From positions 2,356,001 to 2,420,000 of the forward strand of contig NZ_WING01000001.1 in NCBI RefSeq assembly GCF_009793335.1: a DNA stretch of 64,000 nt. The letters are read 5' to 3'. The notes under the pieces were generated by a model. The model searched no databases. It was not told the DNA's origin and saw only the letters and a list, made by a program, of their open reading frames with translations. The stretch's first letter is position 1. Every line of letters starts with the position of its first letter. Source of the stretch: Actinomadura sp. J1-007. GTDB taxonomy: Bacteria > Actinomycetota > Actinomycetes > Streptosporangiales > Streptosporangiaceae. The position numbers and the translations under genes were made by a program. Positions 53,287-60,807 of this stretch are shown piece by piece.

Positions 53287-53691
53287 TCAGCCACCGGCGT
53301 TGGCCTGCTTCACGCACTGCGCGGAGTCCTGGTTGGCCTTGTTCCCGTCCTTCACGTTCTTCGGCTGAACACCGAAGTCACCGGGCTTCGGCGGGTCGAT
53401 CTCGTAGCCCTTCTGCTTCATGCACTTGGCGACCTTGAGGAGATTCCTGTACGCCTTCTTCTGCACGGGAGTGAGCGACTTGGGATCGACCGCGCCCCCG
53501 CCGCCCGGGTTGAGCTCGTTCGCCCCGACCGTCTTCTCCGGACCGGCAGGGGCACTACTCGCACCGCCGCCATTGGCCGAGGCGGACGAACTCGGCGAGG
53601 ACTTGGCGTCGTCCTTGTCGTCGCCACCGCACGCGCTCAGGCCGAGCGAGAGGGCGAGAACGGCGACGGGGAGGACCGAGAGCTTCTTCAA
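53287..53691 (-). CDS. Small secreted lipoprotein
   Basis: 134 residues from TTG at 53691, chosen because GAGAGG lies seven to eight bases upstream and the signal peptide starts there (LKKLSVLPVAVLALSLGLSAC, lipobox Cys at about 21). The earlier frame start at 53778 would bury the signal. A Ser/Gly/Ala linker is followed by a domain with VAKCMKQKGYEIDPPKPGDF and AQCVKQANAGG, whose two Cys may form a disulfide. Function unknown; a companion of the ESX locus. Confidence 0.7.
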   Translation of the reverse strand: MKKLSVLPVAVLALSLGLSACGGDDKDDAKSSPSSSASANGGGASSAPAGPEKTVGANELNPGGGGAVDPKSLTPVQKKAYRNLLKVAKCMKQKGYEIDPPKPGDFGVQPKNVKDGNKANQDSAQCVKQANAGG

Positions 53692-53793
53692 GGCACTACC
53701 TCTCTGAGGGAAGGCATGTCTTTGCGAAGAGCATGCTACTGCGTCCCACTTGTCCATGTGTGCACACTCGACACGCAATCCGACAAGCAGTGA

Positions 53794-55269
53794 TCACCTT
53801 TCTGACGCGAACGGCCCCGCCGATTCCAGGAATCGACGGGGCCGACTGTGGACAGGCGTCTCAGCCTCGATATCCGGGCGGGGGCCCTGCTGCCCGGGCG
53901 GGCCCATCGGCGGATACGGCTGCTGCCCGGGAGGCCCTTGCTGACCGGGCGGCGGACCCTGGCCGGGCGGCGGGCCGGGCTGCTGCCCAGGCGCACCCCA
54001 TCCGGCCGGCGGCCCCTGCTGCCCCTGGTACATGCCGGGCATCGGCGCACCGCCGCCGGGCCCGGGACCGGGCGGCGGCCCGCCCTTCTTCCGGCCCTTC
54101 CGCGCGATGAGGATGACGACTCCGAGGATCACGACGAAAACGCCGACCACCACGAGCGCGCCCACCCAGACCGGATTTCCGGACGAGTCGTCCGAGTCGC
54201 TGCTCTTGGGAGCCGACGACGCCGGCCCGCCATTCTGCTCGGGCGCCTTGGGCGCGTTCGGCTGCGTCTTCGCCCACTGGTCGTACGCCGCGAACACCGG
54301 ATTGGGCGCACTCTTCGGCACATTCGCCGTCAGAGCGTCACCCGGGATGATCGCCCCGGCCCCGGTCTGGTTGTCCTTGCCGGGCGGCCCCGCGTCCTTG
54401 GCCGTCGCGATGAGCCGCTGGACGACCTCGCGGTTGGACATCTGCGGGTTCTTGGAACGCATGATCGCCACAACCCCCGAGGTCAGCGCAGTGGCCTGGC
54501 TGGTCCCTGAGTAGTTGTTGTCGAAGACGCCCCGGTTGCGGACGCTGCCGACGTCCGCGCCCGGGGCAGCCACCGCCACGTACGGCTGACGCTGTGTCTT
54601 CACCCATGCGCGCTTCTGGGCGTCGATGGCGCCCACGGCGAGGACCCCGGCGCAGTTCGCCGGGGTCATGCTGCCGTTGGTCGACGCACCGTCGTTGCCC
54701 GCACCGGCCACGATGACGACGTCATGGGCGATGGCGTAGCCGACGGCCTGCTGGAGGTCCGGCGGGCACTTGCCGAACGTGCCGGGATTCGCCTGCGACA
54801 CGTTGATCACTTTCACACCGTGATCGGCGGCGTAGCGGATCGCCTCGCCCGTGGACGGCCCGGAGCTGGCGAGCGGAAGGATCTGCGCCTCGGGAGCGAC
54901 ACCGACGAAACCCGTCCTGGTGCCCTGGTTGACGATCAGTGAGGCCATCGACGAGCCGTGACCGTCCGGGTCGGCGTCCGTCTGGCCGTCGCCGCTTCCT
55001 TGCTGCCAGTCGTCCGCCAGACGGAAATCCTTGCCCGGGAGGATGCGCCCTTGAAGCTCAGGAAGTTTGGCGTTCACCCCGGAGTCGATCAGTCCTACGG
55101 TGACGCCGGCGCCCTTGCTGACAGGCCAGACTCTCTGCTGGATCTGCCAGGCCGTAAACCACCACTCTTCGCTGCGCGGCCCAGGAACCGCGCCGGCGGG
55201 AGCGGCCACGCTCAACGCCAGCGCGGAGGCCGCCCCGGCCGCTGCCAAGACCCGCGTCAACCGTCGCAC
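53794..55269 (-). CDS. mycP: Mycosin (type VII secretion subtilisin-like protease, MycP)
   Basis: Signal peptide 1-27, then a subtilase domain with Asp62 (GLIDSGV), His104 (DPDGHGSS), oxyanion Asn192 and Ser257 (YSGTSQAT). A C-terminal TM helix (about 365-390, VWVGALVVVGVFVVILGV) is followed by a Pro/Gln/Gly tail. Mycosins are membrane-anchored S8A proteases that stabilise the ESX complex and cleave some substrates. As read, the frame ends at 53794; one missing base in 53880-53884 would instead give PPGYRG and a stop at 53861 (469 residues), directly in front of a strong hairpin, and that is probably the true end. Confidence 0.92.
   Translation of the reverse strand: MRRLTRVLAAAGAASALALSVAAPAGAVPGPRSEEWWFTAWQIQQRVWPVSKGAGVTVGLIDSGVNAKLPELQGRILPGKDFRLADDWQQGSGDGQTDADPDGHGSSMASLIVNQGTRTGFVGVAPEAQILPLASSGPSTGEAIRYAADHGVKVINVSQANPGTFGKCPPDLQQAVGYAIAHDVVIVAGAGNDGASTNGSMTPANCAGVLAVGAIDAQKRAWVKTQRQPYVAVAAPGADVGSVRNRGVFDNNYSGTSQATALTSGVVAIMRSKNPQMSNREVVQRLIATAKDAGPPGKDNQTGAGAIIPGDALTANVPKSAPNPVFAAYDQWAKTQPNAPKAPEQNGGPASSAPKSSDSDDSSGNPVWVGALVVVGVFVVILGVVILIARKGRKKGGPPPGPGPGGGAPMPGMYQGQQGPPAGWGAPGQQPGPPPGQGPPPGQQGPPGQQPYPPMGPPGQQGPRPDIEAETPVHSRPRRFLESAGPFASER
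53812..53844 (-). terminator. Strong terminator hairpin after mycP
   Basis: CGGCCCCG and CGATTCC (53812-53827) pair with GGAATCG and CGGGGCCG (53829-53844) with one mismatch. It lies 17 bases after the corrected mycP stop. It would lie inside the uncorrected ORF, which supports the correction. Confidence 0.65.
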
Positions 55270-55293
55270 AACGAAACCTCACAGAACGGAAGC

Positions 55294-55331
55294 GGCGTGA
55301 GTGGCCCGGACAGATCCGGGCCACTCACGCC
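55294..55331 (-). terminator. Perfect 17-bp hairpin between the PPE-like gene and mycP
   Basis: GGCGTGAGTGGCCCGGA (55294-55310) is perfectly complementary to TCCGGGCCACTCACGCC (55315-55331) around CAGA. No long T-run follows. It probably ends or thins transcription from the abundant ESX substrate genes before mycP. Confidence 0.7.
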
Positions 55332-55362
55332 GACTGGTACAAGTCACGGACCGAGCTTAGGG

Positions 55363-56682
55363 TCAGCCGATGACGGGCGGGGACGTATCCCCATCGCTGC
55401 CGCCCCAGACGTCCTCGTCCTCGTGCAGCCACGTGGTGCGCTCGTGCTCGTCGTTGCCTCCGCCGCCCGCGCCGCCGCCGCGGCCGCCCATGGGCGCTCC
55501 GCCCATGCCGCCCGCGCCAGCCTTGCCCGCGCCGAACCCGCCCTTGCCGGCGCCGGCGCCCGCGCCCATGGCGCCCTTGCCCATCCCGGCGCCACCACCG
55601 GGAATGCCGCCGGCGAGACCGCCCGCGCCGCCGCCGGGGATGCCTCCACCCGGGACGCCGCCGCCACCGCCACCGCCGCCACCGGGGATGCCGCCACCGC
55701 CGAGGCCCTGACGGCCGAACGGGTCACCGCCGCCACCGCCGCCACCGCCGGGCAGTCCGGACAGGTCGCTGCCGTGGCCGCCACCGGGGATGCCGCCGCC
55801 GGGAACGCCACCACCCGGGACACCACCACCGGGAACACCGCCGCCGGGGACGCCGCCTCCCGGGACACCACCGCCGGGAACACCGCCACCCGGGACACCA
55901 CCGCCAGGAACGCCACCGCCGGGGACGCCGCCTCCCGGGACACCACCGCCGGGAACACCGCCACCCGGGACACCACCGCCAGGAACGCCACCGCCGGGAA
56001 CGCCGCCTCCCGGGACACCACCGCCTGGGATCTGCGGGTTCCGGTCGTTGACACCGGCGCCCGGGTTGGGCATGTCGACGGTGATTTCCTTGGGGACCCA
56101 GTTGTTGTTGGTCTCGATCGTGCGCTCTTGCAGCTTCTGCATGTGCTGCTTGGCGAGCTTCTTCTCCTCGTTGCCGAAGAAGTTCTTGATGTCGCCGAGC
56201 GTCTTCGACACGTTCAGGCCGCCGACCGCCAGGACGCCGCCCGCGGGGCCCGCGATCGTCGCGCCGAGGGCGAACTTGGCGGCGCTGCCCACGTCGAAGT
56301 GCGGGATCAGCCCTTCGCCGGGGGCGTGGTCCTTGTACCACTGAAGCTTTTCGGCGTGCTGGGTCAGCGCCGTGCCGTTCTCGCCGTAGCGGACGTTCAT
56401 CTCGCGGCCGGTGGCGTTGAGGCGCTGCATCTGCTTCTGCGCGGCGTTGGAGTCCGTGCCCTTCCAGGCGTTGGACAGCCCGATCGCGTGCTTGCGCAGC
56501 AGGTCGGCCGTCGCCTGGAACTTCTTGGCGGCGTTGGCGTACGCCTCGCCGGCCTGCCTGACCTCGTCGGGCTTCGTGGCGTTGAGGATCTGCTTCAACG
56601 CGTCGATGTCCCCGTCCCACTCGCCGGGCTGGGTGGCGGAGACCCGGATCGGCGTCGTCTGGGGCCTGCTGTCACCAGTCAT
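55363..56682 (-). CDS. PPE/WXG100-like ESX substrate with Gly-Pro repeat domain
   Basis: 439 residues. Residues 20-130 form a helical hairpin of WXG100/PPE type (AWKGTDSNA, Trp73-x-Gly75). A middle region (130-210) has a hydrophobic Gly/Ala stretch (FALGATIAGPAGGVLAVGGL) and a charged helix. Residues about 215-300 are roughly fifteen VPGGG repeats, then a Gly-rich end with NDEHERTTWLHEDEDVWGGS. Length and domain order suit a secreted or surface ESX substrate. It follows the small WXG-like gene by 30 bases. Confidence 0.75.
   Translation of the reverse strand: MTGDSRPQTTPIRVSATQPGEWDGDIDALKQILNATKPDEVRQAGEAYANAAKKFQATADLLRKHAIGLSNAWKGTDSNAAQKQMQRLNATGREMNVRYGENGTALTQHAEKLQWYKDHAPGEGLIPHFDVGSAAKFALGATIAGPAGGVLAVGGLNVSKTLGDIKNFFGNEEKKLAKQHMQKLQERTIETNNNWVPKEITVDMPNPGAGVNDRNPQIPGGGVPGGGVPGGGVPGGGVPGGGVPGGGVPGGGVPGGGVPGGGVPGGGVPGGGVPGGGVPGGGVPGGGVPGGGVPGGGIPGGGHGSDLSGLPGGGGGGGGDPFGRQGLGGGGIPGGGGGGGGGVPGGGIPGGGAGGLAGGIPGGGAGMGKGAMGAGAGAGKGGFGAGKAGAGGMGGAPMGGRGGGAGGGGNDEHERTTWLHEDEDVWGGSDGDTSPPVIG
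55790..56030 (-). repeat. 15-bp tandem repeat coding VPGGG
   Basis: About fifteen consecutive units of the type GGNGGNGTTCCCGGC differ only at wobble positions. Larger blocks of about 105 bases are also repeated (compare 55855-55925 with 55925-55995), which shows recent duplication inside the array. Confidence 0.75.
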
Positions 56683-56711
56683 CGTCTCTTCTCCCCAATC
56701 GTCCGGACGGC

Positions 56712-57155
56712 TCAGTAAGCCGAGGTGTTCCTGGTGGTCGGCTTACTGCCGGTGTTGGTCGCGGGGGAGTCGACGCCGTTGGCGGCAGCCGTGTTGTTGT
56801 GCTCCATGTCCTCGTAATTGCCGACGGCCTTTTCGAGGGCGTTGATGACGGCCTCGTAGCTGGAGAGAAAGGCGTTGTACGTCTGGTTCAGCTGGAGGTA
56901 AGCCTTCTGCGTGCTGGCCTGAAGGCTCATCGCGGCCGGGTAGTTGCCGAGTTGAGCGGTGGTGATGTTGCCCTTCGACTGGAGCTCGTTCAGCGTGCCG
57001 CTTCCCGAGTTGTAGCTCTCATAGTCGTCGCGCAGGATCTTGAGAATCTTCTTGACCTCGTCCTTCTCGATCTCCAGCTTCTTGCCGGAGTCGAGGCCGG
57101 GCCACGAAGAATCAAGCTGGAACCCCGTACTTCCATTGTCCGCCGGTCGACCCAT
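56712..57155 (-). CDS. ESX-associated helical protein (WXG100-related)
   Basis: 147 residues, without signal or TM. The N terminus GFQLDSSWPGLDSGKKLEIE is followed by helix-rich sequence (DEVKKILKILRDDYESYNSG, LQASTQKAYLQLNQTYNAFL, YEAVINALEKAVGNYEDMEH), consistent with a four-helix WXG100-like partner. NYEDME is close to the YxxxD/E export motif. It is located between the three small Esx genes and the PPE-like gene, so it is a likely co-substrate. Confidence 0.65.
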   Translation of the reverse strand: MGRPADNGSTGFQLDSSWPGLDSGKKLEIEKDEVKKILKILRDDYESYNSGSGTLNELQSKGNITTAQLGNYPAAMSLQASTQKAYLQLNQTYNAFLSSYEAVINALEKAVGNYEDMEHNNTAAANGVDSPATNTGSKPTTRNTSAY

Positions 57156-57214
57156 CTCAGCCTCCTGCGGGCTGATCCTGCCCGCTGCCTATGTCCCTCT
57201 GATGTCAAGAGCCA

Positions 57215-57278
57215 GGGGCCGTCGATGCGGCCCCCGGTCGTACCCCGTCCGGCCGCCCGGATGGGCCCGGGCGGCCGG
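57215..57278 (-). terminator. Two tandem hairpins after the last small esx gene
   Basis: CCGGCCGCCCGG (57249-57260) pairs with CCGGGCGGCCGG (57267-57278), a perfect 12-bp stem. GGGGCCG (57215-57221) pairs with CGGCCCC (57228-57234), a 7-bp stem. They lie directly after the stop at 57290. No T-run is present, so an mRNA-stabilising or attenuating role is possible. Confidence 0.6.
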
Positions 57279-57289
57279 TCTCGACGTCG

Positions 57290-57580
57290 TCAGCCGCCGA
57301 TCATGGAGGTGTTCTGGCGCATGGTCGTCTGACCGGTCTCGGACGAGGAGTTGATCACAACGCCGAGCTGGTTCATGACCTTGCCGATCTCCGCCGCGGC
57401 CTGGTCCCACTGGCGCTTGGCGTCCATGTAGGCGTCCTTGGCGGTGTCCTCCCACTGCGCGAGCTTCTGCTCGACCGACTTCTCCAGGTCGTCGAGCTCA
57501 CTCTGCATGGCGGTGTACTTCTGCTGGAACGCGGCGTATGCGGCCTGCATCCCGCCGAAGTTCATCGAGCTGTAGCTCAT
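57290..57580 (-). CDS. WXG100-family ESX substrate (EsxA/B-like)
   Basis: 96 residues, the family length. Two helices flank the turn AQWEDTAKDAY at 41-51, where Trp43-Glu-Asp replaces W-x-G. There is no signal peptide. It lacks an obvious YxxxD/E at the C terminus, so it is probably the partner that relies on the other WXG100 protein for export. It starts 42 bases after the stop of the preceding esx gene; two hairpins follow. Confidence 0.88.
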   Translation of the reverse strand: MSYSSMNFGGMQAAYAAFQQKYTAMQSELDDLEKSVEQKLAQWEDTAKDAYMDAKRQWDQAAAEIGKVMNQLGVVINSSSETGQTTMRQNTSMIGG

Positions 57581-57621
57581 GGTTCCTCCGTGTCTCGGGT
57601 AGGTGCGCTCGGTGCCGCGGC

Positions 57622-57936
57622 TCAGCCGTTGAGCAGCGAGTTGAGGCGGTTGACTTCCTCGGTCTGCTGCTGCTCGCTGGCCTCGTAGTTGACCTTGGCC
57701 TGAGTGAGCTTCTCGTGCAGCGTCTCAAGGGCCTGGAGGACCTTGCCCAGCTCACCGTCGAACTCGGTGTAGACCTTGGTGAACGCGCTGGACGCCTGGC
57801 CGACCCACTGGCTCTGGAGCTGCTGGTGCTCCGAGCCGAGGTCGCTCTTGATCTTGTGGAGGTCCTGCGCCGCGCTCTCGACCCGCTGGGCCGCCTGAGC
57901 CATTTCTGCTCTGTCGGCTGCTGACTTCTGACCCAT
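57622..57936 (-). CDS. WXG100-family ESX substrate with export motif
   Basis: 104 residues. The turn SQWVGQASS carries true W-x-G (Trp44, Gly46). VNYEASEQQQTEEVN near residue 80 contains YxxxE, the type VII export motif. The ATG at 57936 follows GAAGGG by eight bases. With the 57290-57580 protein it very likely forms the secreted heterodimer. Confidence 0.9.
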   Translation of the reverse strand: MGQKSAADRAEMAQAAQRVESAAQDLHKIKSDLGSEHQQLQSQWVGQASSAFTKVYTEFDGELGKVLQALETLHEKLTQAKVNYEASEQQQTEEVNRLNSLLNG

Positions 57937-58062
57937 CAGTCACCCTTCCCAAGTGTCTCTGCGATGTTGTCTGATGCGGCGCGAGCCCCAATGGTTCGCG
58001 GCGGCGGGGGATATATCGGGAGCCACACCACGCCCGGTGGACGATCCAGCCAAGCCGTTACC

Positions 58063-58091
58063 ACACTAGGCAAAAGCCGCATCCGTGTCGA
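58063..58091 (-). promoter_or_regulatory. Promoter for the two downstream esx genes
   Basis: On the minus strand TCGACA (58086-58091) is followed after 17 bases by TAGTGT (58063-58068), a good HrdB-type match. The transcript would start near 58056, 120 bases before the esx start at 57936. Confidence 0.5.
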
Positions 58092-58435
58092 TCTACCTTA
58101 GGGAGCCTTCCGACACCGGCCATGGTGCTGTGACCGATCCGTAACATTCCGCACCGGCCGGACGTCGGGAGCCCTCCATCCGTTCGATCGACGGTCGTTC
58201 CGCACCCGGGTTCGCGGCCTGGACCGTCCGGCCGCGAGGCCCGGCGGCGGGAGCGCCGCTCGTCCGGATGGACCGGACGGCTGGCTGCCGTACGGCCCGT
58301 TGGACCTCCGGACGGCGACGCGCACCGCCCGGTCCCCTCCCGCCTGGCAGGCGGTGGAGCCGGGCGAACGATCCGAAGCGTCGTCCGTCCGGTCGTGCGT
58401 GCGGACGGCTGGCTGCCGTCCCTTGGCCGAACGAC

Positions 58436-58471
58436 TCGGTCGATCGGTCGTTCGTTCGGTCGTTCGTTCGG
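58436..58471 (+). repeat. Nine consecutive TCGN tetramers
   Basis: The run is TCGG, TCGA, TCGG, TCGT, TCGT, TCGG, TCGT, TCGT, TCGG without interruption. Such a tetranucleotide tract can slip during replication. Confidence 0.7.
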
Positions 58472-58512
58472 CCGGCGAGGCGGGGGGCTCGGGATGCCTT
58501 CCCGTTCGCGAT

Positions 58513-58720
58513 GCCGGACGGTACGCGCAAGGAGCGCCGCGTCCGGTGGTTCGTGGGCCGGACGGTTCGCGGGGGCGGCGCGTCCGGCGGGCTTGTCGTG
58601 CCAGACGGTTCGCAGGAGCGGCGCGTCCGGCGGGTTCGCGGTGCCGGACGGTCCGCGAGAGCGTCGCGTCCGGTGGGCTTGCGGTGCTGGACGGTTTGCG
58701 GGGAGCGGCGCGTCCGGCGG
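58513..58720. repeat. Five tandem repeats of about 43 bp, each able to form a hairpin
   Basis: Units start at 58513, 58557, 58600, 58643 and 58685 (period 42-44). Each opens GCCGGACG and closes CGTCCGGC or a near variant, so every unit can fold with an 8-bp stem. The period is not a multiple of three, which argues against coding. Confidence 0.75.
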
Positions 58721-58737
58721 TGGGGTGGGGCGGGGGG

Positions 58738-59028
58738 TCAGGTCCAGATCTTGCTGTTGGACTGTTCCGCCTTCTGGTAGTTGTCGTGCGCGACGCCGAT
58801 CGACTCGGAGAACTCCTTGACCGCCTTGGCCATCTCGCGGGCGGCCTTGTCCCATTTGGCCCTGGCGTCCATGTAGGCGTCCTTGGCGGTGTCCTCCCAT
58901 CGCGCGAGGCCGCTTTCCAGTTCGCCTTCGAGACGGTCCAGAAGTTCGGTCATCTCGCGGTGCTTGCTCTTGAAAAGCTGCTCGGACTGCTGCATCACCG
59001 AGTACGTCGTGCCGAACGCCTCTCCCAC
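58738..59028 (-). CDS. WXG100-family protein, third copy
   Basis: 96 residues from GTG at 59028, which follows GGAGGG. The longer frame to 59421 is antisense to the eccB tail and is not used. Helical hairpin with turn ARWEDTAKDAY (Trp44-Glu-Asp), almost the same as in the 57290 gene, and NYQKAE near residue 84, a YxxxE export motif. It precedes a 780-base gap before the next esx gene and follows eccB by 115 bases. Confidence 0.85.
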   Translation of the reverse strand: MGEAFGTTYSVMQQSEQLFKSKHREMTELLDRLEGELESGLARWEDTAKDAYMDARAKWDKAAREMAKAVKEFSESIGVAHDNYQKAEQSNSKIWT

Positions 59029-59143
59029 GTTCCCTCCATCCGCCTCCCTGGCGCGCGCCGGGAGGCTGCTCAGGCCCTTGCGGGCGGCTTGCGGTCTTGC
59101 ACCGTCTCCAGCGGTCCGCTGCACGGTCTTCGTGTCGTTGTGG

Positions 59144-60790
59144 TCAGTGGCCGGTGCCTCCGGTACGGCCGCCGCCGACACCGCCCGCGACACCGCCGCC
59201 GCCGTGTCCGGCGCCGCCTCCCGCCGCGCCGCCGCCACCGGCACCGCCGCCGGCCGCGCCGCCACCGCCCGTACCGCCACCGGCGCCAGCGCCAGCCCCG
59301 CCGCCCTGGCGGCCTCCCGCGCCCGCGCCGCCGCCCGTGGGGCTTCCGGCCGCCGCGGCCACGCCCGCGCTGTTGCCCGCGGTGTTGACCTGCGGCGGGT
59401 TGTTCGGGTCGAAGATCTCAAGGGACGGGCCGGAGGGGAGCAGCCGCAGCAGGTCGGCGGGGACGGGCTTGGAGTCGCCGCCCTGGCCGATGGAGTAGCC
59501 GAGCGCCTTGGCGGCGTCGGCGTTCTTCAACGGGTACTTGCGGCCGTCGTCGCCGATGAAGACGTAGGTGTTGATCGCGTCGGCCTGCGCGTTGCTCGGC
59601 AGGACGCCCGCGAGGACGGCGCTGCCGGGCGGGAGGACGACGTTGTCGACGCCCTGGCCGTTGCTCTGCGTGGTGGGCATCGGCAGGTCGCTGCCGCCGC
59701 CGGTGGTGAGCTGCGGCTTGGTCATGCCCCCGTCGAGGTCCTTGTAGACGATGCAGAGGGCCTCCTTCGGGTCGTACCGCACCGGCTTGAGCTGGGTGTC
59801 GGGGAGGCCGCTGCTCGGGATGGTCTGGCCCGACTGGTTGCGGGTGATGACGTTCGGCGGGATCGGCGCGGCCTGCGGCATGCTGCCGTACTCGCGGGTG
59901 GACTGGATGAGCTGGGCCTGCACGGACGTGATCGACGCGAAGCCGTCCTGGAGCAGGACGAACCAGCGGTCGCTGTCGCCCGCCTCGATGAAGTTGACCT
60001 GCCCGATCCGGCCCTTGAACCCTCCGGCGGCCTGCGTCTGGCCGCCGAAGCGCGCGATGCGCGGGGCGGAGTAGTCGGGTCCCTGCGGCATCGCGTTCAC
60101 GAACGTCGGGGAGACGGGAACGGTCGGGGGGCTGCCGAGGACGGTCATGCCGCCGGGGCTGACCTTCATGCGCAGGTTGTTCCAGACGAGCCAGTTCTCG
60201 TTGCCGCTGCTGACGACGACCGCGGAGTCCGCGGGCAGCGGCTTGCCGCCGACGCTCTTGCCGCCGACGAGGGAGACGGCGGGGCGCGGCGTTCCGGACG
60301 TGCCGGTCGAGGTGCGCACGCACACCGACCACGGCCCGCCGACCAGGCGCTTGCGCTCGGGGACGCTGTCGGGCGCGCCCGCGATGCCGATCATCGGGCC
60401 GCGGCGGTACTTGCTGAGCGACTTGGACGACACGGACTTCTGCTTGCCGCTGCTGCCGACCGCGAGCTTCGCCGACGCGTAGTTGGCGACGGGGCAGAGC
60501 ACCTTCTCCTTCTGCCCGGTCGGGACGCACCAGACGAACCGCGTGCCGGTCTGCTTGTCGATGAGCAGGGTCTGCGGGTCGGTGAGGCCCTTGCCGCCGC
60601 CGCCGAGCAGGATGCCGGCGATGCCGAAGCCCGCCGCGACGAGGACGCCGACCATGACCCCGGACAGCGTGCCGACGTTGAGCCGCTTGAGCGGCTGCTC
60701 GGGATAGTCGGGCTCGCCGAGGATCAGCGCCTGCGAGGCGCGCTGGGTCATCAGCCGGTGCGCCTGGAGGAGGTCCCGTTTGGTCTGCAT
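59144..60790 (-). CDS. eccB: Type VII secretion core component EccB
   Basis: 548 residues from ATG 60790. The N terminus MQTKRDLLQAHRLMTQRASQ is the cytoplasmic helix of EccB, followed by one TM helix (about 40-62) and an extracytoplasmic domain with R1-R4-type repeats and the Cys pair of the core (FVWCVPT and VCVRTSTG). The final 75 residues are Gly/Ala-rich and specific to this protein. EccB forms the periplasmic part of the ESX membrane complex with EccC, EccD and EccE. It begins 17 bases after eccD in the same operon. Confidence 0.95.
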   Translation of the reverse strand: MQTKRDLLQAHRLMTQRASQALILGEPDYPEQPLKRLNVGTLSGVMVGVLVAAGFGIAGILLGGGGKGLTDPQTLLIDKQTGTRFVWCVPTGQKEKVLCPVANYASAKLAVGSSGKQKSVSSKSLSKYRRGPMIGIAGAPDSVPERKRLVGGPWSVCVRTSTGTSGTPRPAVSLVGGKSVGGKPLPADSAVVVSSGNENWLVWNNLRMKVSPGGMTVLGSPPTVPVSPTFVNAMPQGPDYSAPRIARFGGQTQAAGGFKGRIGQVNFIEAGDSDRWFVLLQDGFASITSVQAQLIQSTREYGSMPQAAPIPPNVITRNQSGQTIPSSGLPDTQLKPVRYDPKEALCIVYKDLDGGMTKPQLTTGGGSDLPMPTTQSNGQGVDNVVLPPGSAVLAGVLPSNAQADAINTYVFIGDDGRKYPLKNADAAKALGYSIGQGGDSKPVPADLLRLLPSGPSLEIFDPNNPPQVNTAGNSAGVAAAAGSPTGGGAGAGGRQGGGAGAGAGGGTGGGGAAGGGAGGGGAAGGGAGHGGGGVAGGVGGGRTGGTGH

Positions 60791-60807
60791 CTACCCGTGC
60801 CTCCCGC

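Larger units (their letters stand above)
57957..58737. other. Long gene-free region within the esx operon
   Basis: This 780-base stretch holds no credible gene; the open frames over it are Arg/Pro/Ser-rich shadows. It contains a promoter (58063-58091), an 18-bp direct repeat CGGACGGCTGGCTGCCGT at 58274-58291 and 58402-58419, a TCGN tract (58436-58471) and five hairpin-forming repeats (58513-58720). Confidence 0.6.

Noticed and set aside
53845..53855. Second DnaA box (CTGTCCACA on the minus strand)
   Set aside because: It differs from the consensus at the first base, and it lies between the mycP end and its terminator without others nearby.
55790..56030. CRISPR-like array
   Set aside because: The repeats are contiguous 15-mers without spacers and encode VPGGG in the frame of a clear gene.
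58058..58900. ORFs over the repeat array between esx genes
   Set aside because: They are Arg/Pro/Ser-rich on both strands, lack ribosome sites, and the 42-44 bp repeat period would shift frame.
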